Below are positions 33,486-45,086 of a DNA stretch of 64,000 nucleotides, in pieces. Location: positions 29,023,087 to 29,087,086 of the forward strand of contig BTRK01000001.1 in the NCBI GenBank assembly GCA_036245805.1. The letters are read 5' to 3'. The position numbers and the translations under genes are program-made. The DNA comes from Pristionchus mayeri (taxonomy: Eukaryota > Nematoda > Chromadorea > Rhabditida > Neodiplogasteridae). How positions within the stretch are numbered: position 1 is the first letter of the stretch; each line of letters begins with the position of its first letter. Under the pieces are notes generated by a model. That model was not told the origin of the DNA. It searched no databases and saw only the letters and a program-made list of their open reading frames with translations.

Positions 33486-36144
33486 TCAAGCGAACCAGCT
33501 CAGGTCGACGTTTCCGACGCTGCACGCTCCTCCCACGTCTCCCGCATACTGTAAAGATGTATACTGAATTAGATAATAATATTAGATAGGTTACTGCTAA
33601 TATTGGATTAAGTATCTTATGTCTTGAAACCATTCGCATTTAATTGAGTTTTCTTAATGCTCTAAAATCTAATGAATATTTTTGCGATATTCTGAGAAGT
33701 TGCTTTCATCATTTCCCGAACTCTGTTAAGTGGTTAATCGATGAGATAATGAGGAAACAGAGCGGTTTTTCACGATGATAAAAGGTGAACTCAATACATG
33801 CCGATTTGTACGCAGAAACGGGGCTTGTTGGCAATCGCGCATCTTTTAGAGAGAAACGATACCACGGTCTCTTCCTTTTACACACTCTCCCACCGCTCGA
33901 CCGGTCTAGAGAATGTGTGGAATGAAGAGACGAAGGCCCGAATTACGAACTCTAGCATCTTTCTGAAACAATGTACCTGATGCATGGCCGGCTTGGTCCA
34001 GCCTCCGAAAGGCGAGAAGTTGTTGAAGTTGGCCTAAAGAGATTCTTCAATGACGTGGCAACGAATATGACTCTCGAAGCGAAAGTTGCTGGCATTATGC
34101 CAACAAGTCTTCACTAATACTCGCCTGCCCATTCCAGTTCGCCCACCACAGATCATGGGAGGCCATTCCAGTCCACGAGTTGCCCACAATCGCATCCCAG
34201 TTGTAGCTGCTCGTGTACACTCCGATCTGACCATTCACACATTTTAATTTTTACATAATTCTGAAAAATGTAATCGAGGCGATAAATAAAATATCTTCCA
34301 TTTATTTCAAAGAAAGAGTATGACAAAAGACTGACTCTGACTCCCAGTGCCTTGCCCTGATTGGCCATGTCTGTGATGAATTGACGGTTGTGGTTCTGAA
34401 ATGGAGAATGCAGTGATGAAGCAATATTTTTCGTTATGTTCCATGTTCCATCGACTCTCTATCTTATTTTGAATTATATCATTCGATTTTGATCTTTAAG
34501 ACGAGGTGAATTAGGTATGGGCTAAGTGCGGCACATCTTGGATTTGCCCCCCGCATCTTTATTTCTATGATTACTCTCTACTTTTCAGTCCAAATTCCTT
34601 CCCAAAGTGCTCACGAGATCGCTCGGCCAGTCATTGTCCCTCTCGATATCGAGCCAGAGAGTACCGTACTTCACACCAGCATTCTTGAGAGCATTCACCG
34701 TATTGGTGACCTGCAATGAATCTCCAACTCCCTCCTCTTACTAATTTTCTAATTAATCTCTAACCAATTAACCTTTCTAATTATTCTCTGACTAATTTCT
34801 AACTCCCGCGTTCATCATAATTCTTGAGCATTGTAGTTGGCCCACCATAGGGAATACACCGCCCATCCTCGAGTTGCTCGGGATCAATATTACAAAAAAC
34901 AGATCAGCCGTGCACCTGTTGTGCGGCTGACGCGCAGCCAGATCTCTTGCACGGGTAGATGTACGCATCGACTGCGCCCAGTCCTGAGATTTACAACTTT
35001 TATCGATTTATGTGGATCAAAACAAAAATAGCGCATTTTCAAGGTTTCCAATGCACTCATGGCCCATATTGATGTCCAATATGTCAGATTCCATAATTTT
35101 ACCGAGTTTGCATGTCATTCCCTTTTTAGGTCAATAGCTGAATGATAAAGGTGAAAATGAGCAGTAATTCCACACAGCCCTAGCCAGTCTTTAATTTTCC
35201 ATCCACTTTGACTAAATTTTACTGCAATTGCCATTCTCTAAATGAGAGCAGCTTGTCTACAATTATCCCAGCCTCACTCATCTATAATTCTATCTGTTTT
35301 TCTCATAAAAGCACCAAATTACTACGTAGCGACTCGTCAGTGATGTAGTGTTAGTTCTCATGGAAATGAATTCAGATTTGAATTCCCACCCTCACGTATC
35401 TCCGTTCTCCGTGGAGCAAGAGACTTTAAATTTGGCTTATAAGGTTTTCCGACCCTCAGAACCTTACATTCCAAAATGTCAGTCCCTAGCACTACGGAGA
35501 ACGAAGATACGTGATTACGAGAATTCAAATCTGATGTCATTTTCATGAAAACTAACAGGGCATTAAGAGAGGACACAACGTGCCCATTTAGTGTATGCAA
35601 ATGAAGAGAGGGTGTCCCGAATGGTGAACTACTCGCCAGCAGCATCGGCGTTCTTCATATTCTGGATTCCTCCGTTATCGATGCCTCCCGTCTGCTCGCC
35701 CACTCTCCCGATGTAGAACCAGTAGCCGTTGTTCTTGAGGCACTGGAAGCCAGAGACGGAGATCGCCTGAAAAAATTAGACTGGTTGATACTAAAAAAGA
35801 TATGTATAATATTAGTATTGGAAGGCAGTGCAGATATGAGCCGCGTCAACATCCTTGCACATTCAGTTGCGCGGCTGTCGAGGTATGTGCTGTATTACCG
35901 AGCAAATGAAAGAGCTGTACAATTTCTCTTAATTTCTCTTTTACAGGCTTGATAATCTCGACTGAATTTCGATGAAATTCGTACAGCGATGGTGAGCTGC
36001 ATAAGGTTGTCATAAATGCTCATTTTATGCCCAACTAAAGTGCTCGTCTTGAAAATGCCCACGTACAGCGATTGTGTCGATGCCGAGGTAGGCTGTGGAG
36101 AAGGAGACGCCCAGGGCGAGGAAGAGAAGAGCAACGCGGGTCAT
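33486..36144 (-). CDS. GH25 lysozyme (lysozyme 1)
   Basis: A complete eight-exon gene, 217 aa: 36144-36067, 35766-35637, 34983-34916, 34710-34615, 34395-34336, 34226-34125, 34033-33977 and 33548-33486. Signal peptide MTRVALLFLALGVSFSTA precedes YLGIDTIA with the N-terminal Asp (D23) and later WLDIERD (D113, E115), the DxE pair of GH25 muramidases, which cut peptidoglycan between MurNAc and GlcNAc. The family's aromatic WWANWNG lies near the C-terminus. It is a secreted enzyme; in nematodes such lysozymes act in gut digestion of bacteria and in immunity. Two introns (after exons 2 and 6) start with GC (TG-GCGAGT, AG-GCGAGT) where lysozyme 2 has GT. Intron 7 carries a hAT-like MITE. About 90% identical in protein to lysozyme 2. 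Confidence 0.92.
33847..33954. mobile_element. hAT-like palindromic MITE (family 2) in intron 7 of lysozyme 1
   Basis: A 108-bp palindrome from TAGAGAGAAACGATACCACG to CGAACTCTA, flanked by an exact 8-bp duplication GCATCTTT (33839-33846 and 33955-33962). Lysozyme 2 has a single GCATCTTT at the matching place (about 40204), the empty site. Confidence 0.92.
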
Positions 36145-36499
36145 CACCTCCAATTAGTATTGTGCTAATTAGAAATGAAAACAAATGGATTTATCATCAA
36201 TATGACAACATCACATGCGCTAGGTGATGGGACGTTTTGGAAGAAATGTACCTAGATGTTACTAAATAACTAAGTTACAACATCCCCCCCCCGACATGGT
36301 GGGTTCCCAAGCGCTCCATCACCCTAACAATCAGAGAAGTTGATCTCCGTATTTCCGCACTATCTAACGGGTTAGCGAGCATACGAAATGAAGCGAGCAT
36401 AAATCGTGAGCGCTATCAGCGATCTCTGGCTCTTTCGTCCCAGATCTTACCTATTTATCCCCGTCTCTGATGTGTCGCTATGTGATGTGTTATCAGGCT

Positions 36500-36790
36500 A
36501 GAAATGGCTTCGCATGAAGTGAATCTCTTTATTTTCCATACTATTTCACTGGCTGAACAAGTGAGAGATCGGACAGAATGAAGAGAAAATTTCTCGTGAA
36601 GTAATCCCTGGCCATCTCGTGTTGGTATCACATGGAAGGGCGTTGCAAAACGGGGCATCGCAGAGAGAATCTCTCGATTTACCACGATATCTCGGCGCAT
36701 TCCTGGCCAAATACTGACCATGGAGATAACGTCAAGATACAAAACATCGTTAGTTCTTGATCGCGAGTGAACCGGACTTCGGCCCGAGGA
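36500..36790 (-). promoter_or_regulatory. Upstream block conserved between the two lysozyme genes
   Basis: GCAGAGAGAATCTCTCG, GGAGATAACGTCAAGAT and TTCTTGATCGCGAG align with 42520-42650 upstream of lysozyme 2 (GCAGAGAGAACCTCTCG, AGAGATAATGTCAAGAT, TTCATGATCTCGAG). Here the block is about 450 bp further from the ATG. It may be shared promoter sequence or simply duplicated flank. Confidence 0.4.
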
Positions 36791-36796
36791 GCACAG

Positions 36797-36957
36797 GCAC
36801 TAGGTCGGATGAGAAACCACCGGATGAGAAACAAAAAAAATAACCTTCTACAGTATGTTCACAGTAGGTTCCCAACGTGTCAAAAATGCTTCTGTGAAAG
36901 TCCTACAGAAGGGTCCATTTTTTGGTTCTCATCCGACGGTTCTCATCCGGTGTAGTG
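36797..36957. repeat. MITE family 1 copy
   Basis: GGCACTAGGTCGGATGAGAA at the left and GGTTCTCATCCGGTGTAGTGCC at the right, with inner repeats of the GGATGAGAA unit. The core AAGGGTCCATTTTTTGG is shared with the copy at 62343-62534. Confidence 0.8.
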
Positions 36958-37912
36958 CCGGAGCACATGCGGTCCATAATGCGGGAAGGACATCTTTTGG
37001 ATATGGATCCAATCCCGATTTCGTCATGCAGCCTTTATCTCTGATTTACAGTGGAAATATACTATCATTGTTTCTGCAACAAATGAAATCAGCTGCCATA
37101 AACGACAACTGAAAAATGAGAAGGAATTCACAGCACTGCCAGTCAAATGATGGTCATTTGCGAAAAACAGCTAACAATGCTCTCTATGGACAATGGGATG
37201 ACAAACACGGTAGCCAAGACAATAGAATTGTTGTGGTGATTGAAGGACTATGACGTGATGAGTCAGTGAGGGAAACGTTACAATACAATTTTTATCTGTT
37301 ATCGCTTACTGGGCGCAGATCAAGATGTGATGGTCGAAAAAAGGTAGTTCTTCTCATTTCAAGATGGTCATTTGCGGTGTGCGAGATTATTTTGGATTGC
37401 ATTGCATAAATAGAATCTCACTATAGGTCGTACACGAAGCCTTGCGTGTTCTAGAATCTCCTCTGCTCGAATCCTCCAGACTCGATGATCAATCTTTCAA
37501 CGAGATGATCGAGCCTAGGTTCTGAAGAACCAAACATCTAGGTAGGTCATACCCATCACACGGTGACTACTCCGGCTTGGATGGGGATTACTTTCTTGAT
37601 GTGTCGAAGGCGGAAGCGAGGGGTATTAGGGGAAACCGCTCCAAATCAGAGAGAAATGGGAGAGGGACCGCTCGCGACGACTAACAAGGAATGGAATGAA
37701 ACGTTACATAGAGCTATTTGAGGATCTGATCATGCATAGTAGATAGATGGTGAATTGTAGCAAGGTATAGTGTAGTTAATTTTTTTGCCATTCATCTTTT
37801 TCATGCCCCCGAATTCATTTTCCTGTGTCGTATAAGAAAATTCACAACATGAATACAATATCAGTGTTTCTCCAATCTTTTTCTTTTTTTTGTCTGTACA
37901 GCCTGTACAGTA

Positions 37913-38956
37913 TAGGAGCCCGTTTGCGTAAGAATCGGACAATCGCTGGCATCGGCCAAAAAGGTCAAATCGTTGAAACTCTGTATTTTGGGGTTTTCTT
38001 GCACGCTGATGACGATAGGCATTTTCATTTTGCTCAAAGATTGGTCGTTGGCTCCAGATGGCGTCACGTCGAAATCGAACTTTTCCGAAAATATAAATTT
38101 CGGAAGTCAGTAAAATTAAGTGCGAATTATTTCCGGGGCAGAATTGGATGGCGATCACACCTGTCTAGTTCATTTTTCATGGTTTTTTTAAATAAATTTG
38201 TAAAATCAAACTTTTCATAGAGATAAAAGATGTCGGAGAGACTACCATAGTTCAAACCCTCATGATGAGGGGAGTCAAAATATGTGCTCAAATGTAAGAA
38301 AACACACCGCCATAAGATTTTTGGCGGCAGAAAGTGAGTTTTTGCCAGCGAAATCGGCTGTCGGACTTGGTTTCTTCCATTGATCTACCCGAGCATCTCG
38401 TTCGGTTGACCTCTTCCCTCCGCTGCGCCTCTCCTCCCTCTCGCCTATCGCCGATTTCGCTGGCAAAAAACTCACTTTCTGCCACCAAAAATCTTATGGC
38501 GACGTGTTTTCTTAAATTTGAGCACATATTTTGACTCCTCTCATCAAGGGGCTCGAACTATGTTAGTCTCTCCGATATCTTTTATCTCTATGAAAAGTTT
38601 GATTTTAATAATTTATTTTATAAAATCATGAAAAATGAAAAAGACAGGCGTGATAGCCATCCAATTCTGCACCGGAAATAATTCGCACTTAATTTTACTG
38701 ACCTCCGAAATTTAGATATTCGAAAAAGTTCGATTTCGACGTGGCGCCATCTGGATCCAACGACCAATCTTTGAGCAAAATGAATATGCCTATCGGCATA
38801 AGCATACAAGAAAACCCCAAAATAGAGAGTTTCAGCGATTTGACCTTTTTGGCATCGTAAAAACATCTGATCGTTTGATGATCGTAAAAACATCATCAAA
38901 CATTGGCATCAAACATCGTAAAAATTGTCTTATTCTTGCGCAAACGGGCTCATAGA
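37913..38956. mobile_element. Long foldback element, about 1.04 kb
   Basis: Arms GAGCCCGTTTGCGTAAGAAT (left) and TCTTGCGCAAACGGGCTC (right), centre near 38405. The inner arms share GCCAGCGAAATCGGC and GGTCGTTGGCTCCAGATGGCG. The right arm has a small duplication around 38865-38920. The apparent ORFs (up to 142 aa) are arm sequence read in either direction and mirror each other. Confidence 0.8.
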
Positions 38957-39875
38957 TCCATATTACATGCCTTCGTCCTGGATCAAATGATGATGATGAA
39001 TAAGAACTTTTCCGTTGTAATCTTCCTCTCAACATGGAATAGTTCTTGAGATTTTTCGAAAATACTCCGAACTATTTTCAAATGAAAATTCACCTGAAAG
39101 TGATCAAGCAATTTAGTTCAATAAATGTAGTAGGCATTTGATTTTTTCATAAATATTGCAAAAGTGCTGAAATAGCTTTCTTGGTGTACGATTTTCACAC
39201 CGATCTCTAACCTCCGTATCTAGTCTCGCTTGTGACTTCTAATCTCTTTTCTGATCGTCCTGTTTTCGTCGTCTCAGCGGCCTCTTTTGTACCCTTTTCA
39301 CGTGATCATACTGTAATCTAATCTTTAAACGGTGTAGCCTCGGCTTTTCGGACTTTGGGGCCCTCAAAATTGCAATTTTTCCTTCTGTTCTCAAAATATT
39401 TCGATCTTACTCTCTCTTCATTACGGGCCTCAATGAGACAGAAAGCATTTAAAATGAGGGGATGGCACTCATTTACTCTCGCCATTCTTTAATAAATCCT
39501 ACGAATATATGTTTTCACGTGATTAAACGGTAGTGTGATCTTTAAAAGAAGCTATTTTTGGCTGTTGGGGACTCCTAATCTAGCAGTCTTTAATTGTGAT
39601 GGTGAAAATGCTCCATGATTAGCAGAAAGAACTCTCGAACTCGAATAACGAACAGAAATAAGACGGTTCTCTGAAATATTTTTTTGATCAAACATCATAT
39701 TTTTGTTCATTTATCGTGCCTTCACTAATGTTCCCCTCTAAATAAGTGTATCCTGCTCCTGCACCATCATCTCATTCATGTTCGATATTGACCAGATTAT
39801 TTAGAAGAGATTTAAACTTTATGTTCGACTATGTTGCAATTATTGTTTACAATATACAGTACTCTCGAAGGGTCT
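38957..39875. other. Intergenic, no gene seen
   Basis: AT-rich sequence downstream of lysozyme 2. The phrase at about 39180-39320 (CGATCTCTAACCTCCGTATCT, TGATCGTCCTGTTTTCGTCG) recurs at about 43420-43540, so it is a dispersed or duplicated repeat; no ORF was found. Confidence 0.4.
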
Positions 39876-42476
39876 TCAAGCGAACCAGCTCAGGTCGACA
39901 TTTCCGACTTCGCACGCGCCTCCCACGTCTCCCGCATACTGAATGAATCGGAGTTTATTCTAATATTGAAGTAAATATAAGGCCTATCCTGACACATCTT
40001 AGAATCCAATAGCATTTAATTGAGTTTGAAATGGTAGAAAGTCTTATTAAAACCTTTTCTTCAAACTCAGGAACGCTCTATTCATTGCTCAAATTCTATC
40101 GAATGATGAGAGAAAATTAAGATAGTAACAGAAATATTTTCGCAGTAATAAAGTTGAACTCAGTAGATTTGTACCCAAAAATATGGGCTTGTTTTTCCCC
40201 TTCGCATCTTTCTGAAAAAATGAACCTGATGCATGCCTGGCTTGGTCCAGCCTCCGAAAGGCGAGAAGTTGTTGAAGTTGGCCTGAATGAAATTCTGGCG
40301 TACTCTAATCTAATTTGTATCATGTGTAAACGGAAAGCACATACCGCAAATTAATCAATGATTTTCAATTTTATTTTGTAATAAACTGCGTAAAGCAGTT
40401 CAAAGGGTTGGGTTTTCCACCACAGAGTCACCACACATCTTTTGAAACAGCTAATTTACTATAAATATTCAGACTGTTGGCCGTTTCTTGCTTATCACTA
40501 ATGCGACGCCATTTCATTAACTACGATGGGCTTGTTTATTCTTGGGGTACTCGGGTTTGATCGCACAAGTTTAGAACAAGGATGTTTTCAACTTGTGTGC
40601 CTCCCACTACGCTCAAGTCGATTTGCAATTTGTAAACACGACAACCAGATTTGTTTACAAGTTTGGCGCAAGGGGAGGCACACAAGTTGTAAACATACTT
40701 GTTCTATACTTGTGCGACTACACACGAGTATTTCGCAATCCGGTCAGGCACGATCTCACAGCGGTCTAGTTTTCGTGCAATAGTTTGCAACTCACCTGTC
40801 CGTTCCAGTTTGCCCACCACAAATCATACGAGGCCATTCCAGTCCACGAGTTGCCAACAATCGCATCCCAGTTGTAGCTGTTAGTGTACACTCCGATCTG
40901 AAAGGACTAATCGTAAGTCTGACCCCTTGAACCGCGTGAAATTACAGTATCACATAACCGCCACACACCGATCTTCCCATTTACACATGCTGTAATCGTT
41001 TTTGTTTACTTGACTATGCTATATTTAATTTACTTATAATCTTTATAGCCTCTAGAAGAATATGCTATTTCTGCATACAACAAAAATTCAGTAACATGAC
41101 TGACTCTGACTCCCAGAGCCCTGCCCTGATTGGCCATGTCAGTGATGAATTGACGGTTGCGGTTCTGGAATGACGAATGGTAGGGCGCTTTATGGTGTTG
41201 CGAAGCAATTTCATCGCCATTTCCCCAGTGCTGAGTCGTTCAGAAATGAGGGTGACATGCAAGCTCTGCTGGAGGTTCGAACCAGATCGCTCGGCCAGTC
41301 GTCGTCTCTCTCGATGTCCAGCCAGAGAGTACCGAACTGGGCGCCAGCATTGTGTAGGGCATTGACCGTGTTGGTGACCTGCAAGTAATCTGCTACTCTT
41401 TTATGAGCACTAGGTCGGATGAGAACTATGACGTCATGCCGTCTATGATCTATCAAAGGCGGCATGACGTCATAGTTCTCATCCGACCTAGTGCCCTTCT
41501 ACCACTAATTGATTTTCGAAGAATTCTAGAGATCCGCTGTTAATTCTAACTTTCGTCTTTATTCATGTAAATTGTAGTTGCCAGAGAGGAAAGAGCGCTC
41601 TTCCTCCACATGGCCACGATCTGGCACTTCTTCGATATTTGGCCCGCCCCCTCCCCTCGCCCGATCCCCACTCATTTCTAGGTAACTCTCCCTGTTTTTC
41701 CCCCCTCCCCTTCACAGAGAGGCTATTTTCACAGCCTCTCTGTGAAGGGGAGGGAATGAGGAATTATAAGGGAGGGGGTGGGCCAAATAGCGAAGAAGTG
41801 CCCAAGATCTGCTTCATAAACTAAACAAGCAGAATAGGGAACCTGTTGGGCGGCTGACGCGCAGCCAGATCGCTTGCACGGGTAGATGTACGCATCGACA
41901 GCGCCCATTCCTGCGAATTTATAACACAATAGCAGCTTTCTCGAAGCGAGAAAGGATCAGCCAAGGAACACCCTAATTCAATGGGTACATAAAGTTTTTT
42001 ATTTTATTTATTTATTTTTAAAAAGTGCAAAAAAGTGAATCACCAGCGGCGTCGGCGTTCTTGATGTTCTGTATGCCTCCGTTGTCGATTCCTCCCGTCT
42101 GCATGCCCACTCTCCCGATGTAGAACCAGTAGCCGTTGTTCTTGAGGCACTGGAAGCCCGAGACGGAGATCGCCTGACGATGGAACCGATCATAGCTGCA
42201 TTGTGCAAGTTTTACATCAGAAGATGATCACTTTTTCGAGTTAGAGAAACGACACCATCGTCTATTCATTCTGTTTACTCGATCAGCCGAAAGAGTGTGT
42301 AGAATAAAACGACCATGGCATCGTTTCTTGAAGTCTAATGATCATCCTTACTCGGCCTGCGATCTACTCAATCGATCCTCTAAAAAATATTTACTTACAG
42401 CGATTGTGTCGATGCCTAGGTATGCGGTGGAGAAGGAGACGCCGAGGACGAGGAAGAGAAGAGCAACGCGGGTCAT
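39876..42476 (-). CDS. GH25 lysozyme (lysozyme 2)
   Basis: A complete eight-exon gene, 217 aa: 42476-42399, 42173-42044, 41910-41843, 41378-41283, 41164-41105, 40897-40796, 40282-40226 and 39938-39876. Every exon has the same length as in lysozyme 1. Signal peptide MTRVALLFLVLGVSFSTA, then YLGIDTIA (D23), WLDIERDDDW (D113, E115) and WWANWNGQ, as expected of GH25. All donors are GT, including the two that are GC in lysozyme 1. The introns carry separate insertions: a 41.4-kb MITE and a 41.6-kb palindrome in intron 3, a 40.6-kb palindrome in intron 6, and a decayed family 2 MITE in intron 1. It is a tandem duplicate in the same direction as lysozyme 1, 3.7 kb apart; expression in gut is likely but inferred from family knowledge. 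Confidence 0.92.
40563..40727. repeat. Palindromic element in intron 6 of lysozyme 2
   Basis: CACAAGTTTAGAACAAGGATG and CATACTTGTTCTATACTTGTG pair at the ends, with CTTGTGTGCCTCCC/GGGAGGCACACAAG inside. Nothing similar lies in the same intron of lysozyme 1. Confidence 0.75.
41407..41494. repeat. MITE family 1, internally deleted perfect palindrome
   Basis: GCACTAGGTCGGATGAGAAC followed by TATGACGTCATGCCG, then their complements, 88 bp in all. A half copy with the same core lies at 12081-12132 in paralogue A. Confidence 0.85.
41632..41813. repeat. Palindromic element, family 3 (GGCACTTCTTCG ends)
   Basis: TGGCACTTCTTCGATATTTG at the left and CAAATAGCGAAGAAGTGCC at the right, with a CCCCTCCCCTTCACAGAGAGG stem inside. 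A relative with the same ends lies at 45860-46026. Confidence 0.75.
42236..42339. repeat. Decayed family 2 MITE in intron 1 of lysozyme 2
   Basis: GAGTTAGAGAAACGACACCAT at the left and CATGGCATCGTTTCTTGAAGTCT at the right, with AGAGTGTGTAGAATAAAACGA inside, which matches the family 2 consensus with changes. Confidence 0.6.
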
Positions 42477-42704
42477 TATTACCTGACGATGAAAATCATA
42501 CAGATACTATGGTCCTTGCAACAGAGCAGAGAGAACCTCTCGGTTTAGCACGCCATATCGATGCATAATACTGAACACAGAGATAATGTCAAGATCGAAG
42601 CCATCACTGGTTCATGATCTCGAGCAAACCGCACTTTGACCTTAGAAGCGAGCGGATTCCAGAATAGTCCCCCTGGAGGACCGAGCGCATAGACCAGCTT
42701 GCAC

Positions 42705-42810
42705 TAGGGTTGGCAATACGAGGGGAGGTTACGAGCTGTTATTTCGTAATCCGATGAGGGGCAGGCGTAACGAGCTCGTAATCTCCCCTCGTATTGCCAA
42801 CTCTAGTTCA
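42705..42810. repeat. Palindrome with hAT-like ends
   Basis: TAGGGTTGGCAATACGAGGGG and its complement CCCCTCGTATTGCCAACTCTA. The terminal motif is shared with the intron element at 8458-8667. Confidence 0.7.
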
Positions 42811-43581
42811 CACCATTCATACTTCATCCTATCGGAATATTATTCCATTGTACTACCGCCAATCGAGCGATCGAAATATCATATTTACATACGTTACAGA
42901 GAAACGAGACAGCACAGCAATGAGAGCAGTACGCACAAAACAAAACAGCCATCGTTGCTATCACTCAACGAACAATGCGATACCAAATATGGTGGTCGCT
43001 ATTATGGAATGGTTGTGGTTATGAAAGATAATCGTAATAAAGAGACAGTGAGGGAAATATTAATTTGAGTGATTGAAAATTCTGAATGCGAATTGGAAAA
43101 GACGAGAAGTCGTAGCAAAGCATTTGTATTCCTAAAAAAAGCATTCATGCAGCAGACCTTCCTCTCTCATTCTCATTCCTGGAATGATGGTCTCTCTTAA
43201 GAATTAGAATAATTTAATAGTTATCATTTCCAATTTAAATTAGATTGGTTCTTGAAATGTCTTCGAGGACATTCCGAGCTATTTATAACTGACATTATTC
43301 GAAGAGAGGTGCTGAGAAGCTGACGAATAATTTTTTTAAATTTCAATAAATTAATTTTCTTTTAAACTTTTTTAAATTATTATTTTGCAAAAGTGCAGAA
43401 GTATCGTTTTTTGCTTGTGATCTTCATACCGCTCACTACTCTCCCTATCTACTCTTGTGACTTTTAATCTCTACCCTGATCGTCCTGTTTTCGTCGCCTC
43501 AGTGGGATCTTTTGTGCTCTATTCATGTGATCATACCCTGACCGCTAAACGTCGTAGTCTTGGCGAAACAAGACTATTAAC

Positions 43582-43693
43582 TAGAGTTCGAAATTCGGTT
43601 CACGGTCTCTTCATTCTACACACTCTCTAGACCGGTCGATCGGCGAGAGAGTGAGTATAATGAAGAGACCGTGGTGTCATTTCTCGAACTCTA
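43582..43693. mobile_element. hAT-like palindromic MITE (family 2)
   Basis: From TAGAGTTCGAAATTCGG to TTCTCGAACTCTA, with exact 8-bp flanking repeats CTATTAAC (43574-43581 and 43694-43701). The core CACACTCTCTAGACCGGTCGA pairs with its complement. Confidence 0.9.
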
Positions 43694-43797
43694 CTATTAA
43701 CGAGGGGGCAAAACGTAATGAAAATTGTTGCCTAATATTGAAGACTATTCTTTTAGAATCAAAGTAAACAAGCGAAATAGAGTATGAAGATAGAGAT

Positions 43798-43948
43798 ACT
43801 CGTGAATCGCGAGTAGCCGGGCTACCGGTCTTTTGTGGTCGGCCACGTAGCTTCTGTAGCCCGGCTGTGGCGGCTACGTCCCGGCTACAAAGGCTACGTG
43901 GCCGACCACAAAGTGCCGGTAGCCCGGCTACTCGCGATTCACGAGTAG
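43798..43948. repeat. GC-rich perfect palindrome
   Basis: TACTCGTGAATCGCGAGTAG and its complement bracket CCGGGCTACCGGTC and GGCCACGTAGC arms; about 150 bp, nearly perfect. It has a higher GC content than its surroundings. Confidence 0.8.
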
Positions 43949-44065
43949 GAAAAGCGAACACTGGAAGCCGTTTACCACATTACTCTCATTCACATCAAAA
44001 CTATTTTATCCATCTTTTAGTATTTGCAGCATCCACGTCTCACATTCTGGTTGTGTATTGCGAAT

Positions 44066-44178
44066 TAGAGTTCGAGAAACGATACCACGCTCTCTTAATT
44101 CTGCACACTCTCTACACCGGTCGATCGGGGAGAGAGTGTTTAGAATGAAGAGAGCGTGGTATCGTATCTCGAACTCTA
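44066..44178. mobile_element. hAT-like palindromic MITE (family 2)
   Basis: From TAGAGTTCGAGAAACGATACC to its complement, with exact 8-bp target duplication TTGCGAAT (44058-44065 and 44179-44186). Confidence 0.92.
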
Positions 44179-44478
44179 TTGCGAATCCTCCAATCCCTCG
44201 TGCAGAATCACTCTGCTGAAATGGAGGTAAGCAAAATAGAGAGAAAAAAGCATCCAAACTGATCAATCTCGGCACATCCTTAAACAAACGTGCGCGGAGA
44301 GATTGCTCATGTGTCGACACGGTTTAGGTGATTCAAAGGCCCTGCCCCGATCTCTTCTTTCCACTTTATTTTGGAAGAGCATTGGTGATAAATGTTGATT
44401 CAATATCCGATACATGCTACTGGTTAAAGAAAATTTTTACACGTATAGGACTATTAGCAGATGACATAGTGCCTTCGT

Positions 44479-44660
44479 TCTCCACATTCCCGCTTTCCGT
44501 AAGGAAAATTTGAAAGCATCGTTTGCACATAGAACAGCCAGACTCCTAAATAAGCTCCACTTAATTTGCAATCCTCTGTTATCGGTAGAGACTGTTAAGA
44601 TTCATTTGCTAAATCACCCAAATCTTCTATGTACTCTAGGAATAGAAATCAGAAATCTTT
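44479..44660 (+). repeat. LINE reverse-transcriptase C-terminal fragment
   Basis: Translation across a frame change gives RKENLKASFAHRTARLLN and HLICNPLLSVETVKIHLLN, which fits the C-terminal tail seen after the polymerase domain of many LINEs. It is a truncated remnant. Confidence 0.4.
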
Positions 44661-45086
44661 AGCAACTATCACCACCCCTCACCCTTTTCTATCTCTTCTC
44701 GATCCCCCCATCCATTAACATACTCCCTTCGATCTTCTCCGATCTCCTGTCACACAAGATTCCAATAAGACATACATTGGACAAGCGGCCACTCCTCCCG
44801 CTCACGAGACTCCCTCCCCTCGACACCATCCTCTCTTGTGCGACAAGATTTGGAAGATCGACCCCCCCCCCTCCTTCTCCCTCCCCCCCCTTTCACGCAC
44901 ATTCTGAACCTGCCGACGCACCCGAGTGGTGCACGATAAATAAAATAATAAAGCTGGTCTTGCGTAACTCCACGGGATGGCTCATAAACAACGTGCAGAG
45001 TTACAACTGTTTTATCTCTGTTCACCACTATCAGTGGTTGAGGGTTGGTCACTTTAGGCGTTGACCCGATGGGTAGTCTTGGCTGG

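Larger units (their letters stand above)
42477..45086. other. Repeat-rich intergenic region
   Basis: No gene was found. It holds the palindromes at 42705-42810, 43582-43693, 43798-43948 and 44066-44178, and a LINE fragment at about 44479-44660. C-rich and A-rich low-complexity runs occur near 44865-44890. Confidence 0.5.

Noticed and set aside
37730..38899. Overlapping ORFs of 60-142 aa on both strands
   Set aside because: They are the two arms of one foldback; the translations mirror each other and show no known motif.
43574..44186. CRISPR-like spaced repeats
   Set aside because: The similar blocks are palindromic MITEs with their own target duplications, not regularly spaced repeats.
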